Shown piece by piece: positions 1 through 8,830 of a stretch of 34,359 nucleotides of DNA; the stretch's first letter is position 1; each line of letters opens with the position of its first letter. This DNA comes from Clostridia bacterium (GTDB lineage: Bacteria > Bacillota > Clostridia > Christensenellales > UBA1242). A program made the position numbers and the translations under genes. The DNA lies in the NCBI GenBank assembly GCA_016297915.1, contig JAEDFU010000013.1:1-34359 (forward strand), read 5' to 3'. Under the pieces are notes generated by a model. The model was not told where the DNA came from, made no database searches, and worked only from the letters and a program-made list of their open reading frames with translations.

Positions 1-755
1 GCCTTAAAATATAATTAGTGTGCATAACTTTGAGCCTATGTGGATAGTTTTATGGACAACTTTTGTAAGTTATAAACACTGCCCAACACAATATTTAGGG
101 GTTAAGTATACGAAATTTGGTGAGTTGAAAATCAATATGTAGTGTTTTGGTCGACTTATCCACTTATCAACATTAACAATAACAACAACAATAATTAATA
201 AATAATAAAATATATTGTTGTGCCTCTTAAAAAAAATCTATTTTTTAATTATTCCCAAAAAAGTAATAATTCATACATTCTATGAAAAAACTTTTAAATA
301 TCTATAATCTAACTAAATACAAAATATAAGATTTTAAATAGTCAAAATATTTAAGCTTAAAAAATCAATTGATTTAATTTGTAAAATATGATAAATATTT
401 AAGCATATGTATTTATTTATATATATACATTACTTATATGTAACATTAATGTGTAGCAAAAACTAATTTTTGCGTCCTGACAAAAAATTTACCAAAAACA
501 CTTAATTAAATTTGGAGAGCGGAGGAAAGCTACAGAAAAAGAATTTTTGCGACTTCTGCAGGCGTAGCCGAAGCCTTAGCAAATTTTTTTTTCGAGGACT
601 CAGCCGACGCCTTAGTTTGTAATATTTTCAAATCTGTTTGCCAAGAAATTTTTTCGACGCTAAAAAATTACATCCGCAAATTAATTTTCACACAAAAAAC
701 TCAAATGTCACAACTTTGGTGGATAACCAAAATTTAAACAAAAAGGAAAATTTAC
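1..755. other. Non-coding region with DnaA-box-like motifs and intergenic hairpin repeats
   Basis: I see no credible gene here. DnaA-box-like 9-mers (consensus TTATCCACA) occur at 39-47 (TGTGGATAG, reverse), 156-164 (TTATCCACT), 164-172 (TTATCAACA) and 718-726 (GGTGGATAA, reverse); each departs from consensus by one base. 173-300 is extremely AT-rich, as an unwinding element would be. 540-625 holds two imperfect GC-richer copies around GCCGAAGCCTTAG and GCCGACGCCTTAG. TTTGGTGGATAACCAAA at 714-730 can form a hairpin just before the first gene. An origin is possible, but dnaA and dnaN are not visible, so it remains an inference. Confidence 0.35.
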
Positions 756-2474
756 ATGAAACGACTTTTCAAGATTTTTAAATTTTACGATTATATAATT
801 CTTTTTGTTGTACTGGGTCTTATTGTACTCCAAACATACTTTGAAATGGAGTTTATAGGCTTTACACAAGAAATGCTAAGCTTAGTTGGTTTTTCAGCTG
901 ATACAAAAGTTTATCTTAATGTTGGCTACAAAATGGTTGGCGTGGCACTAATTATCTTGGCATCAATAATTATCAAAAATATTTTGACATCGTTCTTCTC
1001 AAGTAGAATTTCAAAAGAACTAAGAAAAATGGTGTTTACTAAGGTTAATAGTTTTTCAAGTACTGAGATTAATAGGTTTTCAACAGCAAGTTTGATTACG
1101 CGTAGTACAAACGATGTAACGCAAGTTCAAAGAACATTGCTGATGACTGTAAGAATGTTATTCACAGCTCCTTGTATGGCATTTTTTGCAATAAGAAAAA
1201 TAACCTTGAGTAGTTTTGAACTTACTTGGGTGTCTGTAGGATTTGTTGTTGCTACTTTGATAGTTATAATTACACTTTTGTTCTTTGTTTTGCCTAAATT
1301 TAATGTCATGCAAAAACAAACAGATAGACTCAATCTAGTAACTAGAGAAAATCTAACAGGTATAAGAGTTGTTAGAGCATACAATGGCGAAAAAATTCAA
1401 GAAAAAAAGTTCGACAAAGCAAACGAGGATTTAACTAAGACCACTTTGTTTCTAAACAAAATGATGTCTCTTCTTAATCCATTTATGAGTCTTATTATGT
1501 CTACTATGACTTTGACTCTATATTGGGTTGGTGCAAGCCTTATAAACCTAGACAAAATAGACTATCCAACACTTGCAACATTTAGTCAATATAGTATGCA
1601 TATAATTATGAGCTTTATGTTTATTACTCTTATGTTTGTTATGATTCCAAGAGGACTTGTATCTCTTAAGCGTATTAATGAAATTTTGGATACAGATGTT
1701 TCTATCAAGGACGGAACAGTGGATAGTAGCCCAAATCTTGGAACTATTGAGTTTAGAGATGTTAGTTTTAGCTATGCTGATGCCGAAGAACCAGTGCTCC
1801 AAAATATCACTTTCAAAGTAGAAAAAGGTCAGACTGTAGCTTTTATAGGCAGTACTGGCAGTGGCAAAAGTACGCTTATAAATCTAATCCCTAGATTTTT
1901 TGATGTAACATCTGGTGAGATTTTGGTTGACGGAATTAATGTCAAAGCTTACAAAAAAAGTACTCTGCACGACAAAATTGGATATGTTCCACAAAAGGCT
2001 AATTTGTTTAGCGGAGATATTACATCCAATATGCAAATGTCCAAGGAAAATATAACCGACGACGAAATCCAAACCGCTTTGGATATTGCTCAATGTTCGT
2101 TTATCGAAAAAGTCGACGACGGATTTACTCAACCAGTTTCTGCTGGTGGCAAAAATTTTTCTGGCGGTCAAAAACAGCGTTTGTCCATTGCTCGTGCTAT
2201 TGCCAAAAATCCAGAGATTTATATCTTTGACGATAGTTTTTCGGCACTAGACTTCAAGACAGATAAGGCACTTAGATCTGCACTCAAAAAATATACAAAA
2301 GATGCTACTTGCCTAATCGTAGCACAAAGAATCAGCACTATTAGAGATGCCAATCAAATAGTCGTGCTAGACAATGGCAAAATAGTTGGAATTGGCACTC
2401 ACGATGAACTTGTAAGCAGTAACAAAGTTTACAAAGAAATTGTGGATTCACAAACCAAAAAGGAGGTAATGTAA
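756..2474 (+). CDS. ABC exporter subunit, heterodimer partner with degenerate ATPase site
   Basis: This 572-residue half-transporter has an N-terminal six-helix membrane domain (roughly residues 10-310) fused to an ATPase domain. Walker A is GSTGSGKST near 364-372, the Q-loop is GYVPQ, the signature is FSGGQKQ near 468, and Walker B ends in FDD near 491-493. The glutamate that normally follows Walker B is an aspartate, and the switch histidine is a glutamine (VAQRIST). Both changes are typical of the catalytically impaired member of heterodimeric exporters such as TM287/288 or BmrCD. It is preceded by AAAGGAAAA and is followed after 2 nt by the partner gene, whose AGGAGG lies in this gene's last codons. 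The substrate (drug, peptide or lipid) cannot be told. Confidence 0.93.
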   Translation: MKRLFKIFKFYDYIILFVVLGLIVLQTYFEMEFIGFTQEMLSLVGFSADTKVYLNVGYKMVGVALIILASIIIKNILTSFFSSRISKELRKMVFTKVNSFSSTEINRFSTASLITRSTNDVTQVQRTLLMTVRMLFTAPCMAFFAIRKITLSSFELTWVSVGFVVATLIVIITLLFFVLPKFNVMQKQTDRLNLVTRENLTGIRVVRAYNGEKIQEKKFDKANEDLTKTTLFLNKMMSLLNPFMSLIMSTMTLTLYWVGASLINLDKIDYPTLATFSQYSMHIIMSFMFITLMFVMIPRGLVSLKRINEILDTDVSIKDGTVDSSPNLGTIEFRDVSFSYADAEEPVLQNITFKVEKGQTVAFIGSTGSGKSTLINLIPRFFDVTSGEILVDGINVKAYKKSTLHDKIGYVPQKANLFSGDITSNMQMSKENITDDEIQTALDIAQCSFIEKVDDGFTQPVSAGGKNFSGGQKQRLSIARAIAKNPEIYIFDDSFSALDFKTDKALRSALKKYTKDATCLIVAQRISTIRDANQIVVLDNGKIVGIGTHDELVSSNKVYKEIVDSQTKKEVM

Positions 2475-2476
2475 TT

Positions 2477-4243
2477 ATGCATAATCCTCCAAAAAATAAT
2501 AATAACAAGCCAAAACACTTCAAAAAGACTTTTGGCAAACTGCTTGTTAGTCTCAAAGACTCAGCATGGCAAATAATAATTGGACTAATCTGTGCTGGAA
2601 TTAGTACAGTTTTAGCAATAATTGGCCCAGACCAAATCAAAAAAATTGGCACACTAATATTGCAAAAACCAGTAGAATTAAACGAAGTAACCAAGATTGC
2701 AATAAGCTTGCTTATAATCTATGGCATGAGTTTTGTATTTTCGTTTATCCAAGGAATACTTATAAACAAAGTTACAGCCAAGATTAGCAAAAATTTTAGA
2801 AGCAAACTTAGCCAAAAGATAAATAACTTACCTCTCAGCTATATTGATACTACTCCAACTGGTGATGTACTATCTAGAGTAACAAACGATGTAGATACTC
2901 TAGGTGATACTCTCAATACTTCGCTATCTTACTCAGTTACATCAATTGCTACAGTAATTGGTTCAATTATTATGATGTTCAGTTACTCTTGGAAATTATC
3001 CCTTGTAGCACTTGCTATAGTTCCTATTAGTGTAATAGTTATATCTCTAATATTTAAGTCTAGCCAAAAGTACTTCAAACTCCAACAAGACGAACTCGGA
3101 CTTATTAATGGACATATCGAGGAGATATATGCTGGGCACAATGTAATTACTGCATACAACGCTGAGGACAAAGTCGAGGAAAAGTTTGATAAAATCAACG
3201 GAAAATTGTTTTCGTCTAGTTACAAAGCAAATATTTTGTCTGGACTTATGCACCCAATCATGAATTTCTTTGGAAATTTGGGTTATGCCATAATTATTAT
3301 TTGGGGCGGAATAATGTCCATAAAAGATATAACTTTCGTACCAGTAGTAATTGCTTTTGTTACTTATTATAGAATGTTTAATAATGAGGTCAGCCAGGTT
3401 GCAAATATCTTTAGTACACTGCAGACAACTGTAGCATCTAGCGAGAGAATATTTGAATTTTTGGAAGCTGTCGAACAAGAGGACGAAAGTAACAAAAAAC
3501 TCAAACTCGATGTCAAGACTGTCAAAGGTAATATTGAATTCAAAAATCTTAACTTTGGCTACACTCCCGAAAAACAAATTCTCTTTGATCTCAACACCAA
3601 GATAAAGGCAGGGCAAAAGATAGCAATCGTAGGCTCTACTGGTGCTGGCAAAACGACTCTTGTCAATCTACTTATGAGGTTTTATGAACCAAATTCGGGT
3701 GACATACTAATTGACGGAACAAAGATATCTGACCTCAAGCGAGAGAATGTTCGAAAACTCTTTGGAATGGTTTTGCAAGATACATGGTTATTTGAGGGAA
3801 CAATCAAGGAAAATATTGCCTATGGCAATCCAAAGGCATCTATTGAGGATATTATTAATGCATGCAAATACGCGGGCATCCACCACTTGATAATGAGTCA
3901 ACCAAATGGTTATGATTGCATACTCAACGAGGAGACATCACTAAGTGGTGGCGAAAAACAACTCCTTACAATCGTTAGAGCGATGCTCCACGATGCACCA
4001 ATGCTTATACTCGACGAGGCTACAAGTAGTGTGGACACCAGAACAGAAATTCTTATCCAAAAAGCAATGGATAAACTTCTCAAAAATCGTACATCATTTA
4101 TTATCGCACATAGACTATCTACAATTGTAAATGCCGATGTAATTTTGGTTATGAAAGACGGCAGAATTGTAGAGAGTGGAACACACGAGCAATTACTTGA
4201 ATTAAATGGTGTTTATAGTTCTCTTTATAGAGCACAATTTTAA
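2477..4243 (+). CDS. ABC exporter subunit, heterodimer partner with intact ATPase site
   Basis: This 588-residue half-transporter has an N-terminal membrane domain (about 30-330) and a C-terminal ATPase domain. Walker A is GSTGAGKTT near 386, the Q-loop is GMVLQD, the signature is LSGGEKQ near 488, Walker B with catalytic glutamate is LILDEATS near 511, and the switch histidine is in IIAHRLST near 542. The catalytic residues missing from the upstream subunit are present here, so the two should form one asymmetric exporter in the cytoplasmic membrane. The start ATG has AGGAGG at 2461-2466. The gene is translationally coupled to the upstream one. The MsbA/LmrA-like family assignment is firm; the substrate is unknown. 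Confidence 0.94.
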   Translation: MHNPPKNNNNKPKHFKKTFGKLLVSLKDSAWQIIIGLICAGISTVLAIIGPDQIKKIGTLILQKPVELNEVTKIAISLLIIYGMSFVFSFIQGILINKVTAKISKNFRSKLSQKINNLPLSYIDTTPTGDVLSRVTNDVDTLGDTLNTSLSYSVTSIATVIGSIIMMFSYSWKLSLVALAIVPISVIVISLIFKSSQKYFKLQQDELGLINGHIEEIYAGHNVITAYNAEDKVEEKFDKINGKLFSSSYKANILSGLMHPIMNFFGNLGYAIIIIWGGIMSIKDITFVPVVIAFVTYYRMFNNEVSQVANIFSTLQTTVASSERIFEFLEAVEQEDESNKKLKLDVKTVKGNIEFKNLNFGYTPEKQILFDLNTKIKAGQKIAIVGSTGAGKTTLVNLLMRFYEPNSGDILIDGTKISDLKRENVRKLFGMVLQDTWLFEGTIKENIAYGNPKASIEDIINACKYAGIHHLIMSQPNGYDCILNEETSLSGGEKQLLTIVRAMLHDAPMLILDEATSSVDTRTEILIQKAMDKLLKNRTSFIIAHRLSTIVNADVILVMKDGRIVESGTHEQLLELNGVYSSLYRAQF

Positions 4244-4260
4244 ATAAATATTTTATTTTG

Positions 4261-4289
4261 TTGACAATTGACTTCAAAAACTATATATT
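4261..4289 (+). promoter_or_regulatory. Sigma-A-type promoter of the SPFH gene
   Basis: TTGACA (4261-4266), a 17-bp spacer and TATATT (4284-4289). It lies 33 nt upstream of the ATG at 4322 and makes the SPFH gene an independent transcription unit from the ABC exporter. Confidence 0.75.
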
Positions 4290-4321
4290 AATATTGAAAA
4301 TATAACTAGGAGAAATGCCAT

Positions 4322-5437
4322 ATGGGATTTATAAAAAAGAATTTACTCAAAGTAATTGAGTGGAAAGACGATAGCAAAAATACAGTAGTTTATCGTTTTC
4401 CTATTCCAGATAGATATGCTATCATGAACGGCTCTACTTTGGTTGTTAGAGAGAGCCAAATTGCACTTTTTGTTTACAAAGGAAAAGTTGCCGATGTTTT
4501 TGAGCCAGGTACTTACAAACTTGCAACCGAAAATATTCCTTTCATTTCCAAAATTTTGGCACTTCCAACAGCCTTTGAACTTCCAGTTCAAGCCGAGGTT
4601 TACTATGTAAATACTAAGCAATTTACTGGTCAAAAATGGGGTACTCAAAATCCTATTGCTATGCGTGACAAAGATTTTGGCATGGTTAGACTTAGAGGCT
4701 ATGGTATTTACTCATTTAGAGTAATCGACGCCAAAAAGTTCATGAACGAAATGTTTGGTACAAACAACATCTACACAACAAGTGATGTTGCTGAGCAAAT
4801 CAGACCAATGGTTATTCAATCAATTACAGATACTATTGCTGAGAGCAAAATATCTCTACTTGACCTTGCCGCTAATTACAAGGAATTTGGCGAGTCAGTA
4901 ACCAAAAATAGTACTGATGAATTTGCAAATTATGGACTTAAACTCGAAAAATTAGTTGTCGAAAATCTATCTCTTCCTGAGGAAGTTGAAAAGGCTCTTG
5001 ATGAGCGTTCTAAACTCGGCATTATGGAAGACAAAATGGGAACATACACTCAATATCAAGCTGCAGCTGCTCTAAGAGATGCTGCAAACAATCCAAACGG
5101 CAACAATCTTGCTGGACTTGGTGTTGGACTTGGTGTTGCTGGAACTATGGGTCAAGTATTTGGTAATGCACTAAATACCGAAAACAAACCAAAAACAAAG
5201 ACCAAAACTTGTGTAAAATGCGGAGCTGAGATTCCTCAATCTGCCAAACATTGCCCAGAGTGTGGTGCATCTCAAGTTGCCAAATGTCCAAAATGTGGTG
5301 AGGCCATTACTGCCAAGTCAAAATTCTGCCCAAATTGTGGCGAGAAATTAGCACCTGCCAAAAAAGTTTGTGCTGATTGTGGCGAGGAGATTAAGGCTTC
5401 GGCTAAGTTCTGTCCTAATTGCGGAAAAAAATGCTAA
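4322..5437 (+). CDS. SPFH-domain protein with C-terminal zinc ribbons (YdjI/virion-core-like)
   Basis: This 371-residue protein has an N-terminal SPFH (band 7/flotillin-like) domain, about residues 20-235. A low-complexity Ala/Gly/Asn linker (about 245-290) follows, then three zinc-ribbon-like units with paired CxxC knuckles (CVKCG..CPECG, CPKCG..CPNCG, CADCG..CPNCG) to the C terminus. This architecture matches the 'virion core protein-like' SPFH family that includes Bacillus YdjI, linked there to PspA-type membrane stress response. No transmembrane segment is obvious, so it probably associates peripherally with membrane. AGGAG is placed 8-9 nt before the ATG. No PspA or YdjG/H homologue is adjacent, so its partner is unknown. 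Confidence 0.85.
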   Translation: MGFIKKNLLKVIEWKDDSKNTVVYRFPIPDRYAIMNGSTLVVRESQIALFVYKGKVADVFEPGTYKLATENIPFISKILALPTAFELPVQAEVYYVNTKQFTGQKWGTQNPIAMRDKDFGMVRLRGYGIYSFRVIDAKKFMNEMFGTNNIYTTSDVAEQIRPMVIQSITDTIAESKISLLDLAANYKEFGESVTKNSTDEFANYGLKLEKLVVENLSLPEEVEKALDERSKLGIMEDKMGTYTQYQAAAALRDAANNPNGNNLAGLGVGLGVAGTMGQVFGNALNTENKPKTKTKTCVKCGAEIPQSAKHCPECGASQVAKCPKCGEAITAKSKFCPNCGEKLAPAKKVCADCGEEIKASAKFCPNCGKKC

Positions 5438-5447
5438 TTAAATAATT

Positions 5448-5680
5448 GACCATGAAGATTAATAGTAAAAATATATTTTAATTATACAGAGAGCAAGTCA
5501 TATCGCTGAAAGATTTGCAAAAAATATATTTTGAAATACATAATTGGAGTCAATCCTTTTTAGTCAAGTTTGTAGGATAACAAACTAAATGAGGGTAAAA
5601 TTGTGATTTTACTAAATTAAGGTGGTACCACGGAGAGCATACTTCGTCCTTTGAATTTAAGGATGTAAGTATGCTTTTTT
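5448..5680 (+). promoter_or_regulatory. Tyrosine T-box riboswitch with terminator
   Basis: The canonical T-box sequence AAGGTGGTACCACGG is at about 5619-5633. Upstream, the stem I region shows AGAGAGC and a GCTGAAAG distal motif, and then GAAATACATAA, where TAC (5537-5539) is the likely specifier codon for tyrosine. AGCATACTT (5636-5644) pairs with AAGTATGCT (5667-5674) followed by a T-run, forming the terminator. Uncharged tRNA-Tyr would favour the antiterminator and read-through. This agrees with tyrS being the second gene downstream. Confidence 0.93.
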
Positions 5681-5691
5681 TGGAGGAAATT

Positions 5692-6267
5692 ATGAAAACA
5701 CCACTAAGATACCAAATAACCGAATACGATTGCGGTTCAGTTAGTCTAATAAACTGTATAACATATCTCAAAAATAGAAAAGAAATCCCGCCTATGCTTA
5801 TCAAGATGATTTGGCAAACAACGCTTGATCTCAATGACGAGGACGGACATATTGGCGTTAGAGGTATAATCACTCAAGCTATGCAAGAGATAAGTGATTA
5901 TATCAATAAACATAGCGAGTTTGGGCTCTCCTCTCAAGTTTTCAAAAACGCTCAAGTAGATATGGAGAATATATCAAAAATCCTAAACGATGGCGGAGTA
6001 ATAAACTTTAGAATCAAGGATTTGTGGAATGTTGAACATTATATAATGATAACTCAAATGGACGATGACTGGGTTTATGTTTGGGATCCATATTATTGCA
6101 ACAAAAATGATATCAAAAACGAGAACATTGAGATTTGCAATCAAAACCAGTTTAATTATAATATCAAGATCAAGAGAATTTACTTTGCAAGCAATAGCGA
6201 CACCTATTCAATTAACTCAGCCAATCAAATCGAGATGCTTGCGATGTTTAACAAAAAAGGAGAATAA
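5692..6267 (+). CDS. C39-like papain-fold protein, first gene of the Tyr T-box operon
   Basis: This 191-residue protein starts with MKTPLRYQITEYDCG, the signature of the peptidase C39-like family. The predicted catalytic triad is Cys14 (in YDCGSVS), His116 (EHYIMIT) and Asp132 (VWDPYY). There is no signal peptide or ABC fusion, so it is a stand-alone cytoplasmic protein rather than a bacteriocin-exporter domain. The start at 5692 was chosen because GGAGG (5682-5686) lies just upstream. An in-frame ATG at 5671 falls inside the terminator stem and has no SD. tyrS follows after 2 nt, so both genes answer to the same tyrosine T-box. The substrate is unknown. Confidence 0.82.
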   Translation: MKTPLRYQITEYDCGSVSLINCITYLKNRKEIPPMLIKMIWQTTLDLNDEDGHIGVRGIITQAMQEISDYINKHSEFGLSSQVFKNAQVDMENISKILNDGGVINFRIKDLWNVEHYIMITQMDDDWVYVWDPYYCNKNDIKNENIEICNQNQFNYNIKIKRIYFASNSDTYSINSANQIEMLAMFNKKGE

Positions 6268-6269
6268 TC

Positions 6270-7514
6270 ATGGTAGATACAAATTTATATAACGAACTAA
6301 AAGATAGAGGATTACTCTATCAATGTAGTGATGAGGAGTCACTAAAAAAGAAACTCGAGAGTGGCGAGCCTATTGTTGTTTATGAGGGTAGTGACCCTAC
6401 AGCAGATAGCTTGCATATTGGACACTGTGTTCCATATTGTGTTTTGCGTAGATTTCAAAAAGCTGGACACAAGGTTATTTTATTAATGGGTGGTGCAACT
6501 GCAAGTATTGGAGACCCATCAGGCAAAACCGAACTTAGAAAAATGCTAACTTACGACCAAATTAATACAAACATCGACAAAATCAAACAAACCCTCAAGG
6601 TTTTTCTTGACTTTGACGGAGATAATCCAGCCGAGATTGTCAACAACGCAGATTGGTTTTCAAAACTAAATTATATTGACTTTATGAGAGAGTATGGTGT
6701 GCACTTCAATGTAAACAAAATGCTATCTTCTGAGATTTATGATAATAGACTAAATCAAGGTGGACTTACATTCTTTGAGATGGGATATATGCCTATGCAA
6801 GCATACGACTTTGTACATCTCAATCGTACTCATGGCTGTACTTTGCAATATGGTGGAGCTGACCAGTGGGGCAATATTGTTGCAGGCGTTGAGTTGCAAC
6901 GCAAATTAAATTTCCAAAACGGCACTAATGTTGAACTTATTGGTGCTACAAATCCTTTGCTACTCACTCCAGAAGGCAAAAAAATGGGTAAGACCGAAAA
7001 AGGCGCTATCTGGATTGATAAAGACAAAATATCTGCTTATGACTTTTATCAAGGCGTATATCAAACTCCAGACGCTTGCGTCGAGCTTATGTTTGCTTTG
7101 TTTACAGACTTGCCAATGAACGAGATAAGGAGTCTTATCAAGGAAGACATCGTCAAAGCCAAAGAGACTCTAAGCTTTGAGATGACTAAGTTTATTAGAG
7201 GCGAAAAGGATGCTATCGAGGCTAGAGAGGCAACACATGCTCTATTTAAGGGTGGTCAAAACTTGGATAATGTTCCAACCCTAATCTTGACCAAAAGCGA
7301 TTTGAACGCCAAACCTCTTGTGGATATAGTAACCGAGGGAAAACTTTGTGCGTCTAAGTCCGAAAGCCGTAGAATGATAGAAAATGGCGGAATATCTGTT
7401 GGTGAGCAAAAGATAGTAGATATCAAAAAGACAATTACTGAAGCCGACTTAACCGAAAATTATGTAATTGTACGCAAAGGGAAAAAGAACTATCTCAAAG
7501 TTGTTTTTGAATAA
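6270..7514 (+). CDS. tyrS: Tyrosyl-tRNA synthetase
   Basis: This 414-residue class I aminoacyl-tRNA synthetase charges tRNA-Tyr in the cytoplasm. The HIGH motif is HIGH at 49-52 (SLHIGHCVPY), and the KMSKS loop is KMGKT near 238-242. The tyrosine-binding stretch QYGGADQWGN, typical of bacterial TyrRS, is present. An S4-like RNA-binding domain occupies about 350-414 (SKSESRRMIENGGISV). The length is normal for the family. An AGGAG SD lies inside the last codons of the C39-like gene. Regulation is by the Tyr T-box at 5448-5680. Confidence 0.97.
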   Translation: MVDTNLYNELKDRGLLYQCSDEESLKKKLESGEPIVVYEGSDPTADSLHIGHCVPYCVLRRFQKAGHKVILLMGGATASIGDPSGKTELRKMLTYDQINTNIDKIKQTLKVFLDFDGDNPAEIVNNADWFSKLNYIDFMREYGVHFNVNKMLSSEIYDNRLNQGGLTFFEMGYMPMQAYDFVHLNRTHGCTLQYGGADQWGNIVAGVELQRKLNFQNGTNVELIGATNPLLLTPEGKKMGKTEKGAIWIDKDKISAYDFYQGVYQTPDACVELMFALFTDLPMNEIRSLIKEDIVKAKETLSFEMTKFIRGEKDAIEAREATHALFKGGQNLDNVPTLILTKSDLNAKPLVDIVTEGKLCASKSESRRMIENGGISVGEQKIVDIKKTITEADLTENYVIVRKGKKNYLKVVFE

Positions 7515-7572
7515 CCTTACACGCATATTTTGTTGCATGTTTAGAAAAAATATAATAAAATATATAAAAAAT

Positions 7573-7588
7573 AGGAACTATAGTTCCT
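7573..7588. repeat. 16-bp perfect palindrome
   Basis: AGGAACTATAGTTCCT is a perfect palindrome in the intergenic space between tyrS and the lipoprotein gene. No T-run follows, so it looks more like an operator or recognition site than a terminator. Its role is unknown. Confidence 0.5.
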
Positions 7589-7644
7589 GCAAAATTAATT
7601 CAAATATTTAATTAAAATACCAAATATTTGAAAGAAACTAAAAA

Positions 7645-8046
7645 ATGGAAAAATGGAGAAAAGTTTTGAAAAATAAATGGAAAATATTACTTATTGTATT
7701 TTTCATACTGCCTTGTGTCTTTGCGTTTGGTGGCTGTAGTTGTTCTTGTAACAAAACCGGTGGAAGTTCTCAAACAACCACCACAACCGAGTACGAGGTA
7801 ACTTTTTACACCGATAATCCAGACTTTTTTAATGTTCCCAAACAAACAATCAAAGAGGGTGGCAAAGTCAGACCGCCAGTCAATTTTCCTGAGCGAAAGA
7901 GAGACTCACAAGGTCATGTTTACTATCTAAACGGTTGGTATAGCGACCCAAGTCTAAGTTTTGAGTATGTTTGGAAATTTGAAACAGACACAGTATCTCG
8001 TAACATGGTCTTGTACGCTAAGTGGGTTTTGCTAGAGTCATATTAA
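7645..8046 (+). CDS. Small lipoprotein with InlB B-repeat-like domain
   Basis: This 133-residue protein has a positively charged N terminus, a hydrophobic stretch at about 13-28 and a lipobox ending FGGC with Cys31 as the probable lipidated residue. A Thr/Ser-rich linker follows. Residues about 48-130 match the Listeria-Bacteroides (InlB B) repeat pattern: VTFYTDN start, GGKVRPP, NGWYSDP and a terminal LYAKWV. It should be anchored on the outer face of the membrane. Its function is unknown; such repeats are common in surface adhesins. Its stop codon directly abuts the stop codon of the convergent nuclease gene, and no terminator lies between. Confidence 0.82.
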   Translation: MEKWRKVLKNKWKILLIVFFILPCVFAFGGCSCSCNKTGGSSQTTTTTEYEVTFYTDNPDFFNVPKQTIKEGGKVRPPVNFPERKRDSQGHVYYLNGWYSDPSLSFEYVWKFETDTVSRNMVLYAKWVLLESY

Positions 8047-8568
8047 TTACTCAAAGTATAGTTTAAGTAGATTATTTACATCTGCTCTACTTGACGAAAG
8101 TAAGTTTGACATGCCAAGTCTATCAATAAGAGTAATATCATTGCTATTAGATAGACTTATTGCCGATTTGGTAAAGTACGAATTTGTAATAACAACACCT
8201 TTGTCTGCCAAGTAATAATTCTTGGCAGTGTTTATTTCCTGTATTGCCGAGTTACCAACCGAGTGATTAAAGTAGAGTTTGCATTGAATGACAATAACCT
8301 TATCTTTGTACTCAACAATAAGGTCAGCACCATAGTCTCTCGAGGTCTTGGTCTTTTTGACATTAATATTAAGTGACCTAAAAAATAGATACAAAAAATC
8401 CTCAAATCCATGACCGTCTAGTCCGTCAATATCCATAATTGAGATTTTGCTAATAGCTTTTTGCAAAATCTTTTTTTCTATCCACTTATACACAAATTTA
8501 AACAGCAAAAAAAGTATAGTTATAGGCAAAAATACTATACTTAGAGTGAGCTTTAACTTTTTTCCCAT
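8047..8568 (-). CDS. Membrane-anchored Mrr-type restriction endonuclease-like protein
   Basis: This 173-residue protein has an N-terminal transmembrane helix (about 8-28) followed by an Mrr_cat (PD-(D/E)xK) domain from about 48 to 155. The expected catalytic set is visible: Glu56 in GFEDFLY, Asp82 in YGADLIV and the QxK motif Gln95-Cys-Lys97 in VIVIQCK. Proteins of this kind cleave DNA, and the membrane-tethered forms are often suspected to act in phage defence or as stress nucleases. A GGGGAC-like SD precedes the ATG. No methyltransferase is adjacent, so it is not a classical type II restriction gene. Confidence 0.85.
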   Translation of the reverse strand: MGKKLKLTLSIVFLPITILFLLFKFVYKWIEKKILQKAISKISIMDIDGLDGHGFEDFLYLFFRSLNINVKKTKTSRDYGADLIVEYKDKVIVIQCKLYFNHSVGNSAIQEINTAKNYYLADKGVVITNSYFTKSAISLSNSNDITLIDRLGMSNLLSSSRADVNNLLKLYFE

Positions 8569-8748
8569 AATATTGTCCCCACCAAAATTTTTTGTTCCAC
8601 CAAAAATCTTATTACTTTTAATTTAACAAAAAAAGTGACTTTAGACAAACAAATTAATCCAAATTCCACAAAAAACACTATATTTAGTAGTTTAACTTAC
8701 AAATTTTTCGACATTTTTCTATATTTTTTATATTTTATAGATTTAATA

Positions 8749-8777
8749 TTGAAAAAGTCGACTACTTATGATATACT
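8749..8777 (+). promoter_or_regulatory. Extended -10 promoter of the HAD gene
   Basis: TTGAAA (8749-8754), a 17-bp spacer and TATACT (8772-8777), with TGA just before the -10 giving an extended element. It lies about 55 nt upstream of the TTG start at 8831. Confidence 0.75.
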
Positions 8778-8830
8778 AATTATAATAGAAGATTTGTGAG
8801 TAATCACAATTCTTGCAAAGTGAGGTTATA

